Source: Candidatus Methanolliviera sp. GoM_asphalt | GTDB taxonomy: Archaea > Halobacteriota > Methanoliparia > Methanoliparales > Methanoliparaceae | Assembly: GCA_902158745.1 (NCBI GenBank) | Contig: CABGHH010000022.1 | Location: forward strand, 1 to 15,684 | Direction: 5' to 3' | Length of the DNA: 15,684 bases | Shown here: piece after piece, positions 12,852 to 15,684 of the stretch | Numbering within the stretch: position 1 is the stretch's first letter | Layout of the letters: each line of letters starts with the position of its first letter | Notes under the pieces: generated by a model | The model's database searches: none | What the model was told of the DNA's origin: nothing | The model's input: the letters and a program-made list of their open reading frames with translations, nothing else | Made by a program: the position numbers and the translations under genes

Positions 12852-13219
12852 GGATGTATATACGAATTTACATCGCTCATTCATGCCCTAAAAACAGTTT
12901 CTTCTAACAGTTCTGCTCTTTCGACCGAAACAAATTTTGAGAGCAACTGAAAACAATATCCAAACCCGTCCATATTCAGGTATTCATCACTCTTACCTGC
13001 CCTTATTGTCCAATGGCAGTTCAACTAGCGCATGAGATGGCAAAGGAAAGCACGCTAATCACATCCGACATGGTAGAAGCGACAGATTTTCCGCATTTAA
13101 CACATAAATATAATGTCGCTGCCGTACCAAAGACAGTAATTAATGAGACAACAGAATTTGAAGGTGCAGTGCCCGGGCAGGATTTTTTTAAGTACGTGAT
13201 GAGGGCGGGGGAAAAATAA
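12852..13219 (+). pseudogene. Protein disulfide oxidoreductase remnant (C-terminal thioredoxin fold)
   Basis: Two frames together encode the second half of an archaeal glutaredoxin-like protein disulfide oxidoreductase (PDO). The first covers the junction segment YEFTSLIHALKTVSSNSSAL up to a stop near 12947. The next frame resumes with LKTISKPVHIQVFITLTCPYC, contains the CPYC active site and the cis-proline segment VAAVPKTVINE, and ends at 13219. The first thioredoxin fold is missing and a frameshift separates the two parts. The only in-frame ATG (13013) lies after CPYC, so no active product is expected. PDO with thioredoxin reductase forms a thiol redox pair; the reductase remnant follows by one base. 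Confidence 0.75.
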
Positions 13220-13220
13220 T

Positions 13221-13799
13221 ATGGAGTTCATACTACCCGAAGAGCTAAAAGAGGAGCCCGTAGAAGAAGATAAACTATACGACCTAATTATTATGGGGGC
13301 AGATCCGGCGGGTATGACGGCTGCGGTTTATGCTGCCTGGAAGAAACTTGACACTTTAGTTATAAGTGGGAATGTAGGGGGGCAGACACTCCTCGCTACG
13401 GGTGTAGAGACCTATATGGGGCACCAATATATAACAGGGCAAGTGTTGATGCGTAAATTTGAGGAGCAGCTCAGGCAGTTTCCCATTCCATTATTGATAG
13501 GTGACGAGGTCGCAAAGCTCAGAGAGGATGATAATTTTTTCGCGGTACAGACTTCTAAGGGTAAGAAATTCAGGGGCAAAGCGGTAATTATTGCATCGGG
13601 TAGACGTGCGAGGTCCCTGAATGTGCCGGGAGAGAAGGATTTGATAGGCAGAGGCGTAAGTTATTGTGCTACTTGTGACGCACCTCTGTTCGATGGAATG
13701 GATGTAGCGGTAATCGGTAGTGGTAATCCAGCTATTACTGCTGTAAACGACCTTACGAAATATGCAAGAAAAATTCGCGAAGAATGTGGTGAAACATAA
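13221..13799 (+). pseudogene. 3'-truncated thioredoxin reductase
   Basis: The 192-codon frame has an N-terminal extension of about 18 residues, then the FAD domain (DLIIMGADPAGMTAAVYAAW, with Asp instead of the last Gly of GxGxxG). The active-site CATC (149-152) in GVSYCATCDAPLFDG and the start of the NADPH domain (VAVIGSGNPAITA, 163-175) follow. After NDLTKYARK the family sequence stops and an eight-residue tail (IREECGET) leads to a stop. Complete enzymes have about 300-330 residues with a second FAD-binding segment near the C-terminus, absent here. It starts one base after the PDO remnant, so the two formed an operon that passed electrons from NADPH to disulfides. Confidence 0.82.
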
Positions 13800-13843
13800 C
13801 GAATTATAAAAATAAAAAATGGGGGGTATGAGACTTATGCGCG

Positions 13844-13903
13844 CTAACCTTTTGATCTTATCAACTTACTCTTTACGAAACGTTCGTATGTTTCTGGATT
13901 CAA
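13844..13903 (-). pseudogene. Duplicated tail of the zinc-ribbon gene
   Basis: Just beyond the stop of the neighbouring gene, in another frame, the minus strand reads LNPETYERFVKSKLIRSKG followed by TAG. This aligns with the end of that gene (MSPESYEKFVKSELL) at 9 of 15 positions. It is the leftover end of a second, diverged copy whose body was lost. Confidence 0.55.
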
Positions 13904-14187
13904 TCTCCCCCACCGTATAGAAGCTCTGATTTTACAAATTTTTCGTAGCTTTCCGGACTCATTCCCCCGCACATAGGGCACCAATAGACCTCTGAATTTT
14001 CTACATCATCCCCACTATCATCTAGTGTCTTAAATACATAGCCGGGGTGCCTCTCCTTGCATTTCTCACATAGCTTCTCATCCACTCTGGCGACAATCTC
14101 GAAAAGGCCAACCTTCTTTCTATACTCCAGAGGTTTATCAGAGATTTTCTCCCAATCAGACGAGAACTGCCCGTATTCTTCATCCAT
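13900..14187 (-). CDS. Small zinc-ribbon protein of unknown function
   Basis: The 95-residue protein has two CxxC knuckles, CEKC (40-43) and CPMCGG (70-75), about 26 residues apart, as in zinc ribbons or rubredoxin-like folds. The N-terminal half is a charged helix region (EYGQFSSDWEKISDKPLEYR). No named family was recognised; metal binding is the only function suggested. The ATG at 14187 is chosen because GAGGT lies 10 bases upstream, a TATA-like CTTTATATGT is at about 14223-14232, and the upstream open extension is low-complexity and unconserved in look. A diverged copy of its tail lies directly downstream. Confidence 0.6.
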   Translation of the reverse strand: MDEEYGQFSSDWEKISDKPLEYRKKVGLFEIVARVDEKLCEKCKERHPGYVFKTLDDSGDDVENSEVYWCPMCGGMSPESYEKFVKSELLYGGGD

Positions 14188-14346
14188 CTTTCTATTTACC
14201 TCAATTAAACTTTGGTTCGAAGATACATATAAAGTTATAGCATTAATAAATTCTACGTGAGCATGTGGAGCATAAACAAAAGATAGAGAAGTGATAAAAA
14301 AGAATGAACAGAAGAGTATTAAAAGAAGAAGTAGGAGGAACTTGGC

Positions 14347-14793
14347 ATGGTTAGCATTCGACATGCGGAGGAATCCGATGAAGCGTCCGTGTATGAGTTG
14401 GTTACTGCTTTGATGGCAGTATCGCTTGACCAGAAGTCGTTTCATGATGTATTTGTCCAGAATCTTCGTGACGACAATGTGCTGTACTATGTTGCAGAGC
14501 GTGATGGGTTTATTATTGGCTTTGCAAGCCTCCATATCGAGCCTCAGCTACATCATGCCGGACTGGTGGGCGAGATACAGGAATTGATTGTGCATGAAAC
14601 AGTCCGTGATAAGGGTATCGGCGCTCAACTCGTGTCACGACTTGAGCATGAAGCACAGAAACGAGCTTGTGTCTCTATTGAGGTAACAACGAAAAATTTT
14701 CGGGTGGATGCACAGCGATTTTACGAGCACATGGGCTTTACTCGAACGCATCTGAATTTTACAAAGAATTTAAAGTTTGTAGAACATACATAA
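14347..14793 (+). CDS. GNAT-family N-acetyltransferase, PhnO-like
   Basis: The 148-residue protein is a full-length GNAT enzyme. The acetyl-CoA loop is R87-D-K-G-I-G92 in ELIVHETVRDKGIGAQLV, and FYEHMGF (near 127-133) forms the usual C-terminal signature. The segment EPQLHHAGLVGEIQEL resembles PhnO aminoalkylphosphonate N-acetyltransferases, which also share the H-H and G-E-I-Q-E pattern, but no phosphonate genes are nearby, so the substrate is open. AGGAGG lies before the ATG. It is divergent from the zinc-ribbon gene. Its base composition is closer to the catalase than to the first GNAT gene. Confidence 0.87.
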   Translation: MVSIRHAEESDEASVYELVTALMAVSLDQKSFHDVFVQNLRDDNVLYYVAERDGFIIGFASLHIEPQLHHAGLVGEIQELIVHETVRDKGIGAQLVSRLEHEAQKRACVSIEVTTKNFRVDAQRFYEHMGFTRTHLNFTKNLKFVEHT

Positions 14794-14828
14794 CATAAAT
14801 TCTTTCTCACAAAACGCATCCTGTAAAC

Positions 14829-15684
14829 TTATATATCCCTATAAGGCGTTATATCGCAGCCCGTACAGGTAAGGCACATCGTCTGCGAGACATTTACACG
14901 AAGACCAGACTTATCTATCATTTCACGTGTCATCAGTGCGAGTTTAAGCAACCGCTCAGCACTGGGTCTTGTTGCCTCAAGCTCGTCTTTGCGTAAGGGT
15001 TGTATGGTTATTGGACGTAGAACGGGTATTACACTCATCTTTGCTAAGTGCTCAACACCTTCGCGCACGCATTCGTCCGTCTCACCGAGTCCAATGATGA
15101 AGTTTGATGATACCCTATTCTTGCCAAATACCGGTACTGCGTCCCGTAACGAGTCTAATATGAAGTTGCGTGAGAGCCCCTTACAGACCTTATCAAATAT
15201 ATCTCGATTCATGGTTTCTACATTGTATTTGAGCTCATCAGCACCAGCTTCTTTTAATAGTTTTGTGGAGTTTCTGGTAGGATATGCCGCGACACCAATC
15301 GGGACGTTGTATCTTTTCAGTGCTCTTATCACTGCAACTAAACGTTCAATCTCATCTTCCGGTGATTCTGCCACTCCAGACGTAATTGCAATTGCTTTCA
15401 TCAGCCCGGTCTTCTTTGCCTGCTCAACGATATTGACGACCTCATCCAGCGTCTTGATTTTACCTTGCAACTTTGGGACCGAGCAGAATTTACAGTCATA
15501 GATACAGCGTTCACTCAGTGTGATGTAAGCTTGCTCCGGACAATGCGCGAGTACTGGCTCAATTTCGCCTCTTACCAGCTCTTTATCGTCTTTAAGGATT
15601 ATAAAATCGTTGTTTTCTTTTATCATCGTGAGTGGCGAGTTTTTGTTGATGTCTAAGCGTACTCGATGGCCACCGGAAGTAAAG
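14829..15684 (-). CDS. Radical SAM protein, biotin-synthase-like, open at the right edge
   Basis: The frame carries the radical SAM cluster motif C-x3-C-x2-C (ERCIYDCKFC; residues 41-48 counted from the ATG at 15626) and a TIM-barrel pattern (GLMKAIAITSGVAE, GVAAYPT, LKYNVETMNRDIF, SSNFIIGLGET, LRPITIQPLRKDE). A C-terminal C-x2-C-x2-C (MCLTCTGCDI) could hold an auxiliary cluster. It resembles biotin-synthase-like archaeal radical SAM enzymes of unassigned reaction. The same frame stays open for 19 more codons to the window end with protein-like sequence (GGHRVRLDINKNSPLT), and there is no ribosome site before 15626, so the true start probably lies outside the window. It faces the GNAT gene tail to tail. 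Confidence 0.85.
   Translation of the reverse strand, partial: FTSGGHRVRLDINKNSPLTMIKENNDFIILKDDKELVRGEIEPVLAHCPEQAYITLSERCIYDCKFCSVPKLQGKIKTLDEVVNIVEQAKKTGLMKAIAITSGVAESPEDEIERLVAVIRALKRYNVPIGVAAYPTRNSTKLLKEAGADELKYNVETMNRDIFDKVCKGLSRNFILDSLRDAVPVFGKNRVSSNFIIGLGETDECVREGVEHLAKMSVIPVLRPITIQPLRKDELEATRPSAERLLKLALMTREMIDKSGLRVNVSQTMCLTCTGCDITPYRDI

Noticed and set aside
14188..14535. N-terminal extension of the zinc-ribbon frame to a 211-residue protein
   Set aside because: The added part overlaps the divergent GNAT gene and its promoter region and reads as unconserved sequence. The internal ATG at 14187 has a ribosome site and a TATA-like element at the right distance.

Overview
The window looks like anaerobic archaeal DNA. 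Most genes are preceded by AT-rich TATA-type core promoters, some so close to the start codon that the mRNA would be leaderless. Several proteins have archaeal or methanogen-type relatives: a SufR-like four-cysteine regulator, a LAGLIDADG/TFE-alpha-like DNA-binding protein, a YHS module and tungsten aldehyde oxidoreductase remnants. A methane- or alkane-metabolising euryarchaeon (for example the ANME-1/Methanophagales group) is a guess from general flavour only. No rRNA, tRNA, CRISPR array or intact transposase was seen.

Layout. Positions 1-3469 are on the minus strand: a 5' gene fragment cut by the window edge, a PNPOx-fold flavoprotein, a truncated iron-sulfur flavoprotein, a rubrerythrin-like diiron protein, a sufC'-'sufB deletion fusion, an Hsp20 chaperone and a SufR-like Fe-S regulator. 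A divergent 550-aa protein follows, combining wHTH, a degenerate LAGLIDADG core and a TFE-alpha-like domain. Positions 5311-6587 hold remnants of rhodanese, tandem rhodanese, CBS and aldehyde:ferredoxin oxidoreductase genes. An intact PEBP gene and an intact phosphoribosyltransferase gene form a pair (6856-7953). They are followed by broken NifX-like, DUF5320-like and WrbA genes, an intact IscU-type scaffold, a broken CopA-type ATPase with a YHS module, two tiny ORFs, an attC-like hairpin and a GNAT gene. A complete heme catalase follows, then a frameshifted protein disulfide oxidoreductase and a 3'-truncated thioredoxin reductase. The right end has a zinc-ribbon protein with a duplicated tail, a PhnO-like GNAT and a radical SAM enzyme that runs off the edge.

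The theme is redox, Fe-S and oxygen stress: rubrerythrin, Suf/SufR, IscU, catalase, WrbA, PDO/TrxR, rhodaneses. A striking number of these genes are not whole. They keep one or both ends, often with a good Shine-Dalgarno site, but have lost the middle or one end. The intact genes (rubrerythrin, Hsp20, SufR-like, PEBP, phosphoribosyltransferase, IscU, catalase, GNATs) sit as islands among these remnants. The most notable items are the sufC-sufB fusion, the LAGLIDADG-derived regulator, a recurring palindrome near the SufR-like gene, the attC-like site in apparently archaeal DNA, and the overall pattern of internal deletions.
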